Shown: positions 23,231 through 33,285, counted from the first letter of the stretch. The stretch: 64,000 bases of DNA from Paenibacillus assamensis DSM 18201 (GCF_000422445.1 NZ_AULU01000003.1:62001-126000); one strand, 5' to 3'. Notes: a model not told the origin generated them from the sequence alone. Translations and numbers: made by a program.

Positions 23231-24655
23231 TTAGCAATCGAAGTATAGGCTGTACTCTTGCGGATGAATACGAATCGCTACTGACTTCGCTTCACCGCGC
23301 TTGAAGTTGATATAGTTATCGATGAAGTCTTTGGAGAATACGCCGCCATCGAGCAAGAACTCGTGATCAGCTTCAAGTGCAGCAAGTGCTTCTTCCATCG
23401 TACCTGGCACGCTGCGAATCTCATGCTTCTCCGCATCAGACAATTCATAAATGTTTTTATCAAATGGACCATAGCCAAGAGCACGTGGATCAAGTTTACG
23501 TTTAATTCCATCCAAACCAGCCATCAACATAGCCGCGAATGCCAAGTATGGGTTAGCTGTGGAGTCAGGCGTACGGAACTCGATACGGCAGCCTTTCGGC
23601 GTTACCGCTGCAACTGGAATACGGATCGCAGCAGAACGGTTACCTTTAGAGAATACCAAGTTAACTGGTGCCTCATAACCAGGAACGAGACGCTTAAAGG
23701 AGTTCGTTGACGGATTCGTGATCGCAAGCAGTGCTGGTGCATGGTGCAAAATACCACCGATATAGTGCAGCGCCATTTCGCTCAAGTTTGCATAGCCGCC
23801 TTTTTCATAGAACATAGGTGTGTCACCATCAAAGATCGATTGGTGAACGTGCATTCCGCTACCGTTATCACCAAACAACGGTTTAGGCATAAATGTTGCT
23901 ACTTTGCCAAATTGACGAGCAGTATTGTGAACGATGTATTTATATGTCAACAAGTTATCAGCTGTTTTTCTTAATGTATCGAAGCGGAAGTTAATCTCGC
24001 CTTGACCTGCTGTAGCCACCTCATGGTGATGGCGCTCAACACGAAGGCCAGCATCTTGAAGCAAACGGCAAATTTCACTGCGCAAGTCTTGTTGTGTATC
24101 AACAGGAGCTACAGGCACGTAACCGCCTTTTGTAGGAATTTTGAAGCCGAGGTTACCGCCCTCTTCCTTGCGGTTCGTGTTCCATGCAGCTTCTTCGGAA
24201 TCAACAAAGAACGAAGAGCTGTTCATAGACGTTTCGTAACGCACATCATCGAAAATAAAGAACTCGGACTCAGGAGCGAAGTAAGCTGCAGTACCAACAC
24301 CAGTTGTTTGCAAAAATTGCTCTGCTTTCTCTGCAATGCTGCGCGGGTCACGATCATAACGTTCGCCATCTGGTGTATGAATGTTACACATAATGATAAG
24401 CGTAGCATGAGAAGTAAATGGATCAACATAACAGCTATCTGTATCAGGCATCATAACCATATCGGATTCCTCGATACCGCGGAAGCCTGGAATCGAAGAA
24501 CCATCAAAAGCTACACCATTTACGAACGTCTCAGCATCTACTTCAGTTGCAGGCAAGCTAATATGGTGTGCACGACCACTTAAGTCCACAAAACGGAAAT
24601 CTACAAACTCAATAGCTTTTTCCTTCATCAATTCCAATACACGGTTGACTGACAT
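23231..24655 (-). CDS. glnA: Type I glutamine synthetase, I-beta-like
   Basis: 474 residues. It makes glutamine from glutamate, ammonia and ATP as a cytoplasmic dodecamer. DGSSIPGF, the metal-site Glu pair APESEFFIF, HHHEVATAGQGE, NGSGMHVHQS, NRSAAIRIP and the terminal YSLYFDC place it firmly in the family. Length and internal segments follow the enterobacterial I-beta enzyme (about 469 residues), not the usual Bacillus I-alpha form (about 444). The I-beta insertion around AAWNTNRKEEGGNLGF is present. A tyrosine (KNIYELSDAE) stands where E. coli has the adenylylated Tyr397. No glnR gene lies upstream, unlike the Bacillus glnRA operon. A strong promoter and a GlnR/TnrA-type box precede it. Confidence 0.94.
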   Translation of the reverse strand: MSVNRVLELMKEKAIEFVDFRFVDLSGRAHHISLPATEVDAETFVNGVAFDGSSIPGFRGIEESDMVMMPDTDSCYVDPFTSHATLIIMCNIHTPDGERYDRDPRSIAEKAEQFLQTTGVGTAAYFAPESEFFIFDDVRYETSMNSSSFFVDSEEAAWNTNRKEEGGNLGFKIPTKGGYVPVAPVDTQQDLRSEICRLLQDAGLRVERHHHEVATAGQGEINFRFDTLRKTADNLLTYKYIVHNTARQFGKVATFMPKPLFGDNGSGMHVHQSIFDGDTPMFYEKGGYANLSEMALHYIGGILHHAPALLAITNPSTNSFKRLVPGYEAPVNLVFSKGNRSAAIRIPVAAVTPKGCRIEFRTPDSTANPYLAFAAMLMAGLDGIKRKLDPRALGYGPFDKNIYELSDAEKHEIRSVPGTMEEALAALEADHEFLLDGGVFSKDFIDNYINFKRGEAKSVAIRIHPQEYSLYFDC

Positions 24656-24731
24656 CTTATTTCCTCCCCAATTCCGAACATTAATGTGGTTTATTAGTTG
24701 AATTGTTCATTTCGTTTTTGATATTGAAGTT

Positions 24732-24761
24732 ATTATAGAGCCACACAATATCGCACGTCAA
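24732..24761 (-). promoter_or_regulatory. SigA-type promoter of glnA
   Basis: On the minus strand TTGACG (24761-24756), an 18-base spacer, then TATAAT (24737-24732). The start point would be near 24725, giving a 70-base leader before the glnA ATG. Confidence 0.75.
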
Positions 24762-24789
24762 TACTCATGTCAGGTATTTTTTTATTTTG

Positions 24790-24806
24790 TGTAAGGTTTC
24801 CTAACA
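24790..24806. promoter_or_regulatory. GlnR/TnrA box
   Basis: TGTAAGGTTTCCTAACA matches the 17-base consensus TGTNA-N7-TNACA at every defined position. Its centre lies about 73 bases upstream of the predicted glnA start point. This suggests nitrogen-dependent control by a GlnR-family protein encoded elsewhere. Confidence 0.75.
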
Positions 24807-24892
24807 CCCTTATTTAGGAAGTATTTAACCACCGTATAATTCCACCTTGTAAACGCCTTATATCCTCCTCATTCCGTATCCTTATCAAACAA

Positions 24893-24922
24893 AAAAAACG
24901 ACCCATTTACAGGTCGTTTTTT
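24893..24922. terminator. Terminator of the DAHP synthase gene
   Basis: ACGACC/GGTCGT arms flanked by A8 and T6, symmetrical, so it can act in both directions. The only gene ending here is the DAHP synthase gene on the minus strand. Confidence 0.8.
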
Positions 24923-24988
24923 GTCATTTTTTAGTCATTAAATTACATGCCATACGCTTGAGCCAAACGATCACTCAAACCATTTAAC

Positions 24989-26038
24989 CTACACGAAGTA
25001 AGCAGCTTCTTCCTTCTCTGTATTAAATGTACTTCCGCACAAAGGAGCAAGCTGCTCCAGCTCACGAAGCAAACGAGCAAATTGATCCGGGAACAAAGAT
25101 TGAACGCCGTCTCCTGTCATCGAGTTGTCGGGATCTGTATGCATTTCGATAATAAGACCGTCTGCCCCAGCTGCCACAGACGCCTTCGTCATAGGCTCTA
25201 CCAACTCACGGCGACCTGTTCCATGGCTCGGGTCAGAAATAATTGGCAAGTGAGTCAGCTGTTTCATAACCGGAATAGCAGTCAAATCCAATGTATTGCG
25301 CGTGTAGGATTCGAATGTACGTATCCCACGCTCACATAACATAACGTTCGGATTTCCTCCCGCCAAGATGTATTCCGCAGCATTCAACCACTCATCGTAT
25401 GTTGCACTGAATCCTCGCTTCAATAGTACGGGTCGATTGCACTCTCCTAGTTTGCGCAGCAAATCGAAGTTCTGCATATTGCGTGTTCCGACTTGCAGTA
25501 TATCCGCATATTGGGCGCATACATCAACATATTCAGGCGTCATCACTTCGGTAATGGTGAGCAAGCCATGTTTCTTGCCCGCTTCCGCCATCATCTCCAA
25601 CCCTTCCACACCAATGCCTTGGAAGCTGTATGGACCTGTGCGTGGTTTAAATGCACCGCCGCGAAGCACTTGGCCTCCTGCCGCCTTTACAAGACGTGCA
25701 ATCTCATCAATTTGTTCTGGAGACTCAACCGCGCACGGTCCACCCATTACGACAAGTTCTCCGCCTCCGATACGTACATCGCCAATTTCAATAACGGTAT
25801 CTGCTGGATGGAAGTCTCTGCTTGCCATCTTGTATGACTTTGTAATCTTCACTACTTGCTCTACACCCTTCATCTGACGCAAGTGTTCTGCTGTCTTCGG
25901 ATCTACTCCACCTACGAGCCCAATTACCGTTTGCTCTGTGCCTCGCGACAAATGAGCCTGCAGTCCTTTGCCTTCAATAAATTTGATAATCTCTTCTATT
26001 CGTTCATCTGAAATACGATTGGATACAACAACGATCAT
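24989..26038 (-). CDS. aroF: 3-deoxy-7-phosphoheptulonate synthase (type I-beta, with N-terminal ferredoxin-like domain)
   Basis: 349 residues from the ATG at 26038. The enzyme joins phosphoenolpyruvate and erythrose 4-phosphate in the first step of the shikimate pathway. A regulatory ferredoxin-like domain (about 1-70, [16 protein letters not shown]) precedes the barrel. The barrel shows [57 protein letters not shown] and [11 protein letters not shown]. The frame runs 41 codons further upstream, but those residues match nothing in the family, and AAGGTGA lies just before the ATG at 26038, so that start was chosen. The upstream stretch could be a leader. It is flanked by terminators on both sides and looks monocistronic. 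Confidence 0.93.
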   Translation of the reverse strand: MIVVVSNRISDERIEEIIKFIEGKGLQAHLSRGTEQTVIGLVGGVDPKTAEHLRQMKGVEQVVKITKSYKMASRDFHPADTVIEIGDVRIGGGELVVMGGPCAVESPEQIDEIARLVKAAGGQVLRGGAFKPRTGPYSFQGIGVEGLEMMAEAGKKHGLLTITEVMTPEYVDVCAQYADILQVGTRNMQNFDLLRKLGECNRPVLLKRGFSATYDEWLNAAEYILAGGNPNVMLCERGIRTFESYTRNTLDLTAIPVMKQLTHLPIISDPSHGTGRRELVEPMTKASVAAGADGLIIEMHTDPDNSMTGDGVQSLFPDQFARLLRELEQLAPLCGSTFNTEKEEAAYFV

Positions 26039-26192
26039 AGGGTTCACCTTCGATTCTACGTTATTTTCTTCCACACTTAAACGCTTGTTCGCGTTTACGC
26101 TTTTATCCATTAAAGATAGTCTATATTGAGATTCCATTTTCGTCAAGGGTAAAACCACCAATTCACATTGTTGTCATATTATTATCCAAATA

Positions 26193-26225
26193 TAAAATAA
26201 CCGCCTTAGAATAAATTCTAAGGCG
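26193..26225 (-). terminator. Terminator of ispH
   Basis: Perfect 11-base arms CGCCTTAGAAT and ATTCTAAGGCG around a 2-base centre. On the minus strand GGTTATTTTATAT follows. Confidence 0.75.
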
Positions 26226-26249
26226 ATTATTATACGGTCGTTCTATTGT

Positions 26250-27218
26250 TTAATTCGTGGTTTCAGCTTTATTAATGGACTTCGTGCGCACCGGCGGAAG
26301 AAGCTTCTGCATATTTACTGTACGCTCAAGCGGCCATGTGGATTCATCATCTTTGTCGTACTGCTCCAAATAGGCCACAACTTCCTTCGTTATCGGAGTC
26401 GGGGTAGAAGCTCCAGACGTTATACCGACTATTTCTACACCTTCCAGCCATTCCTGCTTAAACTCAGACAAATCCGAAATCCGATATGCACGTGTACCAG
26501 CGATTTCTTCAGATACTTGCGCAAGACGGTTAGAGTTGTTACTACGCGGATCACCTACAACGATAACAAGATCACACTGTGATGCCTGCTCAGCTACAGC
26601 CTGCTGACGAACCTGTGTCGCCATACAGATTTCGTTATGAATTTCCGCATGTGGATAGCGCTGTATCAGCTTATTCATAATATGCTTAATATCCCATTGG
26701 CTCATCGTCGTCTGATTCGTAATGATGATGCGCTCCGCATTAACCGTCAGTTGATCAATTTCCACTTCATTTTCGATAAGATGAACGTGTTCAGGAGCGA
26801 CACCGATAGCACCTTCTGGCTCAGGATGCCCTTTCTTACCGATATAAATGACTTCATAACCCTGTTCCGTCATTTCCTTAATCAGCGTATGCGTACGGGT
26901 TACATCCGGACAAGTAGCATCTACGGTCGTCAATCCTTTTTCACGCGCTCTACGGCGTACTTCCGGGGATACACCATGTGCCGTGAAAATAATCGTCCCA
27001 GACTCAACTTGATCTAGAATTTCCAAGCGATTCTCGCCATCCAACGTAATAATGCCCGCATCTTCGAACGCATCAGTAACATGACTATTATGAACAATCA
27101 TGCCAAGTATATATATAGGACGGGGCAAATCCAAATTACGTGCTGTCTGCTGCGCGATAACCATCGCATCTACAACACCATAACAATATCCCCGCGGTGT
27201 AATCTTATGAACTTTCAT
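26250..27218 (-). CDS. ispH: 4-hydroxy-3-methylbut-2-enyl diphosphate reductase
   Basis: 322 residues. This is the last step of the MEP isoprenoid pathway, giving IPP and DMAPP. The three cysteines for the iron-sulfur cluster are visible in [24 protein letters not shown] and [13 protein letters not shown]. The substrate-binding histidines appear in [20 protein letters not shown] and [11 protein letters not shown], and the late SGASTPTPI is present. A GTG three codons upstream lacks a site; the ATG at 27218 with GGTG nearby gives the usual [10 protein letters not shown] start. The C-terminal tail beyond about residue 300 is variable in the family. Confidence 0.95.
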   Translation of the reverse strand: MKVHKITPRGYCYGVVDAMVIAQQTARNLDLPRPIYILGMIVHNSHVTDAFEDAGIITLDGENRLEILDQVESGTIIFTAHGVSPEVRRRAREKGLTTVDATCPDVTRTHTLIKEMTEQGYEVIYIGKKGHPEPEGAIGVAPEHVHLIENEVEIDQLTVNAERIIITNQTTMSQWDIKHIMNKLIQRYPHAEIHNEICMATQVRQQAVAEQASQCDLVIVVGDPRSNNSNRLAQVSEEIAGTRAYRISDLSEFKQEWLEGVEIVGITSGASTPTPITKEVVAYLEQYDKDDESTWPLERTVNMQKLLPPVRTKSINKAETTN

Positions 27219-27287
27219 TCTGTTCACCAGCTTTCTATGTGAATCCCCTCAAAGGAGCCTTTCACTCTATTATACCGGAAATATACG

Positions 27288-28793
27288 CTATTGTCCTTCA
27301 TCGCTTTTGACATCGCCCACTTCAGTAGGCTCCATGATCCACTCATCTGGAATATGGACAAGAGGCAGCCACACGATAAATGTAGTACCTTCCCCAGGCT
27401 GCGTCATGACCTCAACAGAGCCTCCATGCTCATCAATAATCCATTTGGCAATCGATAAGCCTAGACCAGTTCCCGATGTGATGCCACGAGATACATCCGC
27501 ACGATAGAAGCGCTCAAAAATATGCGGCACTTCATGCTCATCCATTCCGATACCACTATCCTTGATACGTAGTCCCAACTGGTCGTTCTGAACGACCACT
27601 ATCAGCTCCACACTTCCGGAAGGCGTGTATTTGAACGCATTTTCAATAAAAATGAACAACATTTGCTGCAAATAATCTTTGTTGCCTCGAACAAACTTAT
27701 TAGATAGCTCTGCATTTTCTTCGAAAATCCAATCCGATGTTCTTGGCAGGAACTGCGCCCTACGTACGACCTCTTCGATAAGCCCCTTTACTTCAACGAC
27801 TTCTTTCTCCACCTTATAACCTGCATCTGCACGCGCTAAAGAGAGCATATCGTTTATAAGATGACTCATTCGTCGTGCTTCATCCCCAATATCGCGCAAT
27901 GCCTCCTCAGACATTTGCTCGCGCTCATCTTCTGTCAACGGCAATTCATTCGTATTTTTCGTAGACCACATCTTCTCTAACAAATCGACATTGCCTCGAA
28001 TCGTAGTAAGCGGTGTTCTTAGCTCATGCGAAGCATCCGATACGAATCGACGCTGCGCACGATAAGCATCATCCAACTCATTATAAAAGGTCTCCATCCG
28101 ACCTAACATACTATTAATGGTTTCCGTCAGCTGGCCAATCTCATCTTCAGGAGGACCTTCGCGCGGAATACGGACACTAAGATCCGCCCCCTTCTGTACA
28201 CGATTGGTCGCACGAATAATATTCTCGATTGGCCGTAGTGACTTCTGCGCTAGGAACAACCCTAACGAGAAGGCAATCACGACGGTCACCATCGATGCAA
28301 AAATAAGAATCGTGCGAAGCAATTTGAAGAAGGCAGCATGGTCACCCGTATAGGCACCTACTTGAATGACTCCAACGACCTCTCCACCAATATCTATTGG
28401 TTGGTGATAAACGTAGAACTCATTGCCACTCACATTTAAGCGCTTATACCCCTCCTGTACATCTTTAGGTGATGAAGGGAAAGGAAATTTCATTCGCAAA
28501 TCCTGTAGATTTTCGGAAAACCTATATTCCTTGCTAGTATAGTTATAGGTTTGGATATATAACTCTTCAAAAGAGTTATCTGAGTTAGGAGGTACAAAAA
28601 TATCAAACGAAATATCTCCGTTCCATTTTACCGTGCTTTGAACCGACATTTGTTGGGTTTGATGCTTAAGGCGATTTTTGATATCACTGTAAATATTGTA
28701 GTCAACAAACGCATAGATCGAAATGCCGAATACAAACAACGTAAACGCCAACAATGCTGAATACCATACTGTAAGCCTAAGGCGAATCGACAT
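27288..28793 (-). CDS. Sensor histidine kinase (CssS/ArlS-like)
   Basis: 501 residues. Membrane segment at 9-31, extracytoplasmic sensor region about 32-155, second membrane segment about 158-182, then HAMP (about 185-238). HisKA carries the phospho-acceptor His in SDASHELRTPLTTIRGN, and the HATPase has N (FIENAFKYT), DSGIGMDEHEV and GTGLGLSIAKWI. It should phosphorylate the response regulator whose gene ends 3 bases upstream. The nearest intact gene upstream of the pair encodes an HtrA protease. In Bacillus the CssRS system controls htrA genes, so secretion or protein-folding stress is a reasonable guess, not shown here. Confidence 0.9.
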   Translation of the reverse strand: MSIRLRLTVWYSALLAFTLFVFGISIYAFVDYNIYSDIKNRLKHQTQQMSVQSTVKWNGDISFDIFVPPNSDNSFEELYIQTYNYTSKEYRFSENLQDLRMKFPFPSSPKDVQEGYKRLNVSGNEFYVYHQPIDIGGEVVGVIQVGAYTGDHAAFFKLLRTILIFASMVTVVIAFSLGLFLAQKSLRPIENIIRATNRVQKGADLSVRIPREGPPEDEIGQLTETINSMLGRMETFYNELDDAYRAQRRFVSDASHELRTPLTTIRGNVDLLEKMWSTKNTNELPLTEDEREQMSEEALRDIGDEARRMSHLINDMLSLARADAGYKVEKEVVEVKGLIEEVVRRAQFLPRTSDWIFEENAELSNKFVRGNKDYLQQMLFIFIENAFKYTPSGSVELIVVVQNDQLGLRIKDSGIGMDEHEVPHIFERFYRADVSRGITSGTGLGLSIAKWIIDEHGGSVEVMTQPGEGTTFIVWLPLVHIPDEWIMEPTEVGDVKSDEGQ

Positions 28794-28796
28794 TCA

Positions 28797-29480
28797 CTAG
28801 TCCCCTCTCAATACGTAACCAGTACCGCGAATCGTTTGAATAAGGCGCTTATCGCCATGCTCTTCCGTCTTTTGGCGCAGCATCGCAATGTACACCTCAA
28901 GCACATTGGATTCCCCGCTATAATCATAGCCCCAAATTTTCTCCATAATGACATCTCTCGGCAATACTCGCTTCGGATTCTGCATGAACAAATGGAGCAG
29001 TTCAAACTCTTTTGCTGTCAGCTCTACTGGCTTGCCATCCCGCTTCACTTCACGTGTATGTAGATCTAACAAAAGATCTTCAAACGTCAAGCGATGCCCG
29101 CCGCCTTCTTGCTCAGGACGACGACGGAGCAACGCCCTCACACGAGCTAACAATTCTTCCAACGCAAACGGCTTCACGAGATAATCATCCGCTCCCGTAT
29201 CCAAGCCTTTCACTCGATCCTGAACTTCATCTTTCGCCGTCAGCATCAACACAGGTACACTGATTTCCGCTTCCCGCAGTCGTCGACATACTTCCCAACC
29301 ATCCACTTCCGGCATCATGACATCAAGAATAACAAGATCTGGCTCTCGTATAATAACTTGGCGCAAGCCCTCCGCACCGTTTGGTGCCGTCTGTACCTCA
29401 TAACCATCAAATACGAGTCCGCGCCTCAACATCGACGTTATTTTTTCATCATCATCTACAATTAAAATATAAGGCCTCAT
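28797..29480 (-). CDS. OmpR-family response regulator
   Basis: 227 residues. A receiver domain with the acidic cluster VDDDEK, phospho-acceptor Asp in LVILDVMMPEVDGW, Thr in LMLTAKDE and Lys in YLVKPFALEEL is joined to a C-terminal winged helix (about 130-227, ELTAKEFELLHLFMQNP, RGTGYVLRG). A start seven codons upstream would overlap the AAGGAAG site; the ATG at 29480 has about 10-base spacing and is preferred. It forms a two-gene operon with the following kinase. Confidence 0.93.
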   Translation of the reverse strand: MRPYILIVDDDEKITSMLRRGLVFDGYEVQTAPNGAEGLRQVIIREPDLVILDVMMPEVDGWEVCRRLREAEISVPVLMLTAKDEVQDRVKGLDTGADDYLVKPFALEELLARVRALLRRRPEQEGGGHRLTFEDLLLDLHTREVKRDGKPVELTAKEFELLHLFMQNPKRVLPRDVIMEKIWGYDYSGESNVLEVYIAMLRQKTEEHGDKRLIQTIRGTGYVLRGD

Positions 29481-29629
29481 ATGAAATATTCTTCCTTTCA
29501 TCCCTAACGTTTATGAGAATAGCTTCAACGATGAGCTGATTGACTCATGCGTATTACAATGTCGTTTTACTTTTAGAACTTACTCTGTACCATAGCTCAG
29601 ACTTACATTGTACCATGCACGCAGACAAG

Positions 29630-29673
29630 CGAAAAGAAAGCGAAGGATACACTTCATATCACCTCGCTTTCTT
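29630..29673 (-). terminator. Terminator of the HtrA gene
   Basis: AGAAAGCGA/TCGCTTTCT arms (29672-29664 and 29643-29635) followed by TTTTCGCTT on the minus strand. It separates the protease gene from the two-component genes. Confidence 0.65.
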
Positions 29674-29715
29674 CTCCTAATCTATCCTTATAGCTAAATA
29701 ACTAACGTTTACGAT

Positions 29716-31341
29716 TTAAGGCTGAAGCTGTTGTTGTTCCGCTTGTTGGAATTTGTTCTTGTCGCCAATCTTTACGTCTACACTTGTTTTTTTGCCTTTA
29801 CGAACAACCTCAAGTTTAACCGTATCGCCCACTTTTTTCGTTAAAATCTGTTCACTCAACTCTTCCTTCGTTGCTATCTCCTTGCCATCAATAGCTGCGA
29901 TGACATCATAAGCGCGCAGCTCTGCATCATAAGCTGGAGAACCAAACACAACCGTATGCACTAGCGCGCCAGGTGTATTTTCGATACCAATACTTTTCGC
30001 AATTTCTTCCGTCATTGTAATCAAGTTCGTTCCGATAAATGGAACTGGCTCTTTTGGAATTTCTTTGTTCTGTTTCAGCGGTTCCACGACATTCAAGATA
30101 ACATTTGCAGGAATGGCGAAGCCGATACCTTGCGCTTCCTTACTTACCGCTACGTTCATCCCGATAACTTCGCCCTTCATATTCAAGAGCGGGCCGCCAG
30201 AGTTACCTGGGTTAATAGATGCATCCGTTTGAAGCAAATGTTCATAGGTCCGAGGCTGACCATTATCATTCACGGTAATCGAACGCTCTCTAGCACTCAA
30301 TACGCCCGTTGTTACCGTGTGATCGAATCCAGACGGATTGCCGATTGCAACCAACTGCTCTCCTACTTCCGTTGCATCGGAGTTACCAAGCTTGATTGTC
30401 GGGAAGTCAGAATCTCCTTCAATTTTCAATACAGCCAAATCAAGATCACGGCTCTTGCCTAATACTTGAGCTTTAAATGGCTTTGTATAGCCTTCTATAT
30501 TAACTTGTACCACTTCGGCACCTTCGATAACGTGCTGGTTCGTTAAAATAAATCCATCTTTTTCAAAAATAAAGCCTGTACCCAGCCCTAGTGGCTGAAG
30601 AGATTTTTCGGATGGCGTGTCGCTGTGTTGGCTCTCAGGATTGCCTCCGAAGAACTGTCGGAAGAACGGATCATCCATCCATGAACCTCTTCCACCTGTA
30701 CTACTAGGTGTACCGTATGTGTCAATCTTCACTACCGCTGGGCTTGCCATTTTCACGACATCAGATACAGCCGCTGTTCCTTCAGGGAATGGTGCAGGAC
30801 GTTTATCTACTACTTGCTGAGCAGCTTCTTTACGTTCAGCTACACCCGACAGAAGTGCATCATCTCCTGTAAACCAGTTGTAGTAATCAGACGCTCCCAT
30901 TAGGCCACCAATTGCAATGACCCCTGCCATAAAGGAAGCAACCACCGTACGGAACGAGGTACGACGACGTTCAGGCTTCTGTTGGAACTGCCATTGTTGG
31001 TTAGCTCGTTCACCGTCTTTATAGCCGCCGCCTCCATTAGATGAAGCTCCTCCTGCAAACGTAGGACCATTATGCGTTGCACTTGAGAATGGCATCGGCT
31101 TAATGGCTTGAGGCGGAGTTACCGGTACATCACTTGCTCTGCCAGATGAATCACGTGATACTGTAGAATCTTGCTCGCTTCGTGATGATTGATATGGACC
31201 GTAAGCATAATAGTAAGGCTGTTGCTTATTATCTTGTTCCTTGGAAGCTGCTTGCTCATGTCCTGCTTGATTGGCCTCAGATTGAGGTCCTGTATAAGAA
31301 TCCTTGTCGGGATGAGAAAAAGAATTACGTTGATCGCTCAT
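29716..31341 (-). CDS. HtrA-like membrane-anchored serine protease with PDZ domain
   Basis: 541 residues. A Ser/Gln/Gly-rich cytoplasmic N-terminus (about 1-125) and one membrane anchor (about 130-150, VVASFMAGVIAIGGLMGAS) precede an S1C protease domain. The catalytic triad is in ILTNQHVIEGA (His), SRDLDLAVLKI (Asp) and NPGNSGGPLLN (Ser). The PDZ domain covers about 430-530 (GALVHTVVFGSPAYDAEL). HtrA proteases degrade or refold damaged proteins outside the membrane. GGAGGAG precedes the ATG at a good distance. The N-terminus is longer than in B. subtilis HtrA and of low complexity. The nearby two-component genes suggest stress control. Confidence 0.93.
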   Translation of the reverse strand: MSDQRNSFSHPDKDSYTGPQSEANQAGHEQAASKEQDNKQQPYYYAYGPYQSSRSEQDSTVSRDSSGRASDVPVTPPQAIKPMPFSSATHNGPTFAGGASSNGGGGYKDGERANQQWQFQQKPERRRTSFRTVVASFMAGVIAIGGLMGASDYYNWFTGDDALLSGVAERKEAAQQVVDKRPAPFPEGTAAVSDVVKMASPAVVKIDTYGTPSSTGGRGSWMDDPFFRQFFGGNPESQHSDTPSEKSLQPLGLGTGFIFEKDGFILTNQHVIEGAEVVQVNIEGYTKPFKAQVLGKSRDLDLAVLKIEGDSDFPTIKLGNSDATEVGEQLVAIGNPSGFDHTVTTGVLSARERSITVNDNGQPRTYEHLLQTDASINPGNSGGPLLNMKGEVIGMNVAVSKEAQGIGFAIPANVILNVVEPLKQNKEIPKEPVPFIGTNLITMTEEIAKSIGIENTPGALVHTVVFGSPAYDAELRAYDVIAAIDGKEIATKEELSEQILTKKVGDTVKLEVVRKGKKTSVDVKIGDKNKFQQAEQQQLQP

Positions 31342-31510
31342 GTGATCTCCTCCATTACTGTTAATGTTGCTGTCTCCATGTTCCCTTCATCATCGGGAAG
31401 CTCAATACCTTATGTAGTTATAATGGACTAGTAACCTTAAGCACACCTTAAAAACTTTATAAAACGGAATAAAACCGATATTCGTTTTCTTTTTTAACTA
31501 TTTATATAAC

Positions 31511-31540
31511 AATAGCCCATTCGACAGTATCCGAATAGGC
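31511..31540 (-). terminator. Possible terminator of liaFSR
   Basis: GCCTATTCG/CGAATGGGC arms (31540-31532 and 31523-31515), with one G-T pair and an 8-base loop. The U-run that follows is weak (TATTGTTATA). Confidence 0.5.
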
Positions 31541-31588
31541 GATTAACTCCGATATGTTTGACTTACTTGTTCACATGCCGTTCTATCA

Positions 31589-32233
31589 CTATGCCCAGCC
31601 TTTGCGATGCGCAAACACAGCTAACTGCGTTCGATCCTGCAGCTCACATTTCATTAATAGATTTGAGACATGTGTTTTTACCGTCTTTATACTAATGTGG
31701 AGCTCATCCGCAATGTCTTTGTTTGTTCTGCCGTCTGCAATAAGCAGCAGCACTTCTTTTTCCCGCTCAGTCAAGCCATCATGCTCAGGCTCTGCAGCCC
31801 GCTTACGCAATCCACGAGTCAGCGCTTGAGAAACTTCTCCGCTCATGACAGGCATACCTCGATAAGCACCGCGAATTGCATAGCACAGCTCTTCGGCAGA
31901 TATAGTCTTTAACACGTAGCTAACCGCACCCGCTTGAATGGCAGAAACAACTTGCTCATCTTCCATAAAGCTCGTTAACATGACAATCCGGAGCTGCGGA
32001 TAACGCGCAATCAATCTGCTCGTCGTTTCCACTCCATCCATGTCAGGCATCATCAAGTCCATTAATACGACATCAGGGAGATTGTCTTCCATCGCTTCGA
32101 GCTTATTCAGAGCATCATGCCCTCCACTCGCCTCTCCCAACACATCGATTTCCGAATCAAGCATCAAGTACGTCTTCAAACCTAGTCGAACCATTTCATG
32201 ATCATCTACAAGAAAGACTTTCATCTTGCTCAT
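31589..32233 (-). CDS. liaR: LuxR-family response regulator LiaR
   Basis: 214 residues. The receiver has VDDHEMVRLGL, the phospho-acceptor Asp in VVLMDLMMPDMDGVE and a Lys in SYVLKTISAEEL. The NarL/LuxR helix-turn-helix (about 145-210) has LTEREKEVLLLIADG and DELHISIKTVKTHVSNLL. The ATG overlaps the preceding kinase stop as ATGA. Gene order LiaF - kinase - regulator identifies the LiaFSR/VraSR cell-envelope stress system, which answers damage to the lipid II cycle or membrane. It is the last gene of the operon. Confidence 0.93.
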   Translation of the reverse strand: MSKMKVFLVDDHEMVRLGLKTYLMLDSEIDVLGEASGGHDALNKLEAMEDNLPDVVLMDLMMPDMDGVETTSRLIARYPQLRIVMLTSFMEDEQVVSAIQAGAVSYVLKTISAEELCYAIRGAYRGMPVMSGEVSQALTRGLRKRAAEPEHDGLTEREKEVLLLIADGRTNKDIADELHISIKTVKTHVSNLLMKCELQDRTQLAVFAHRKGWA

Positions 32234-33282
32234 CCTGATTCCATCCCCTCAGCTTCAAACAGTGGAATATATACTCGAATTGTCGTACCCGCACCTGGTT
32301 GGCTAATCAACTCCATATGTCCCCCAAGCTTATCAGCACGTTCCTGCATCGTTGTTAAACCATAACTGCCAGCAAAAGAACTCTTATTATTACGATCGAA
32401 CCCCACGCCATCATCCGCAATTGACAGCAACATGCGATTCGCAGATTCCTGCATACTAAGTGTAACCTGATCGGCCTTAGCATGCTTAACAATATTCGCC
32501 ATTGCTTCTTGTATCATTAAGAAGCATTGATGTTCTTTTGCTTCAGATAAATCATTTTCAACATGGATATCGATCTTGCCCTGCAAACCGTTTTGACGGC
32601 AATAGTCAGGAAACCAAACCCCCAGCGCTTCTTGCAGGGATCGCCCATCCAACTCAATCGGACGGAGCTGCGAAATTAAGGCTCGCATTTGACGCTGAGC
32701 ATTATGCGACATTTCAATTAATTGTGTGACAACGAGCTTGGCGCGCTCTTCATCCAGTTCCATTACTTTTGGCAATGAAGCGGAAGACATATGAATCGCG
32801 AACAACTGTTGACTAACCGAATCATGAAGGTCACGCGCCAATCGCTTTCTTTCCTCCTGAACAATTTGTTCATTGAAAATTTCACGCTCAATGACTTGCT
32901 GTTCGGTCAACTTTTGCAGCAGCTTCAACTTCTGTTCTGTTGTCTGCATCATCGTATTAAAATGCTCATACAACGAATCAAACGATGTATGCTCACTTTC
33001 TTGAATTCGAACCGACCAGTTCCCCTTGGCCACCTGCATCATACTTTCATTAAGCGTGTCGAGCTTGCGTTGGATTCTCAACCCTGTAACGTAACCCGTT
33101 ATTAATGAGACGATAAGAACCGTCAAAATACCAAACAGCCACTGAACCCAACCCGTAAACCATCCATCCCCAAAGCTAAAGGCAAGCCATAAGCTAGCAA
33201 CGATAATACTTCCTGAAATGATAAATGAGCATAACAATTCCCATTTCAGATTATTGGCACGCCACAAGCGTATATATCCCAT
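32230..33282 (-). CDS. liaS: Sensor histidine kinase LiaS
   Basis: 350 residues. Two membrane segments (about 15-32 and 42-65) with almost no loop between them mark an intramembrane-sensing kinase. HAMP follows, then HisKA_3 with the phospho-His in ERKRLARDLHDSVSQQLFA, and an HATPase with EAMANIVKHAKA and DDGVGFD. This short-input plan is typical of LiaS/VraS. The gene follows liaF with a 3-base gap and overlaps liaR by 4 bases. In characterised systems LiaF holds this kinase inactive in unstressed cells. Confidence 0.92.
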   Translation of the reverse strand: MGYIRLWRANNLKWELLCSFIISGSIIVASLWLAFSFGDGWFTGWVQWLFGILTVLIVSLITGYVTGLRIQRKLDTLNESMMQVAKGNWSVRIQESEHTSFDSLYEHFNTMMQTTEQKLKLLQKLTEQQVIEREIFNEQIVQEERKRLARDLHDSVSQQLFAIHMSSASLPKVMELDEERAKLVVTQLIEMSHNAQRQMRALISQLRPIELDGRSLQEALGVWFPDYCRQNGLQGKIDIHVENDLSEAKEHQCFLMIQEAMANIVKHAKADQVTLSMQESANRMLLSIADDGVGFDRNNKSSFAGSYGLTTMQERADKLGGHMELISQPGAGTTIRVYIPLFEAEGMESG

Positions 33283-33285
33283 GCA

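Noticed and set aside
26039-26161. Longer DAHP synthase reading from 26161
   Set aside because: The extra 41 residues match nothing in the family, and a ribosome site directly before 26038 gives the usual length.
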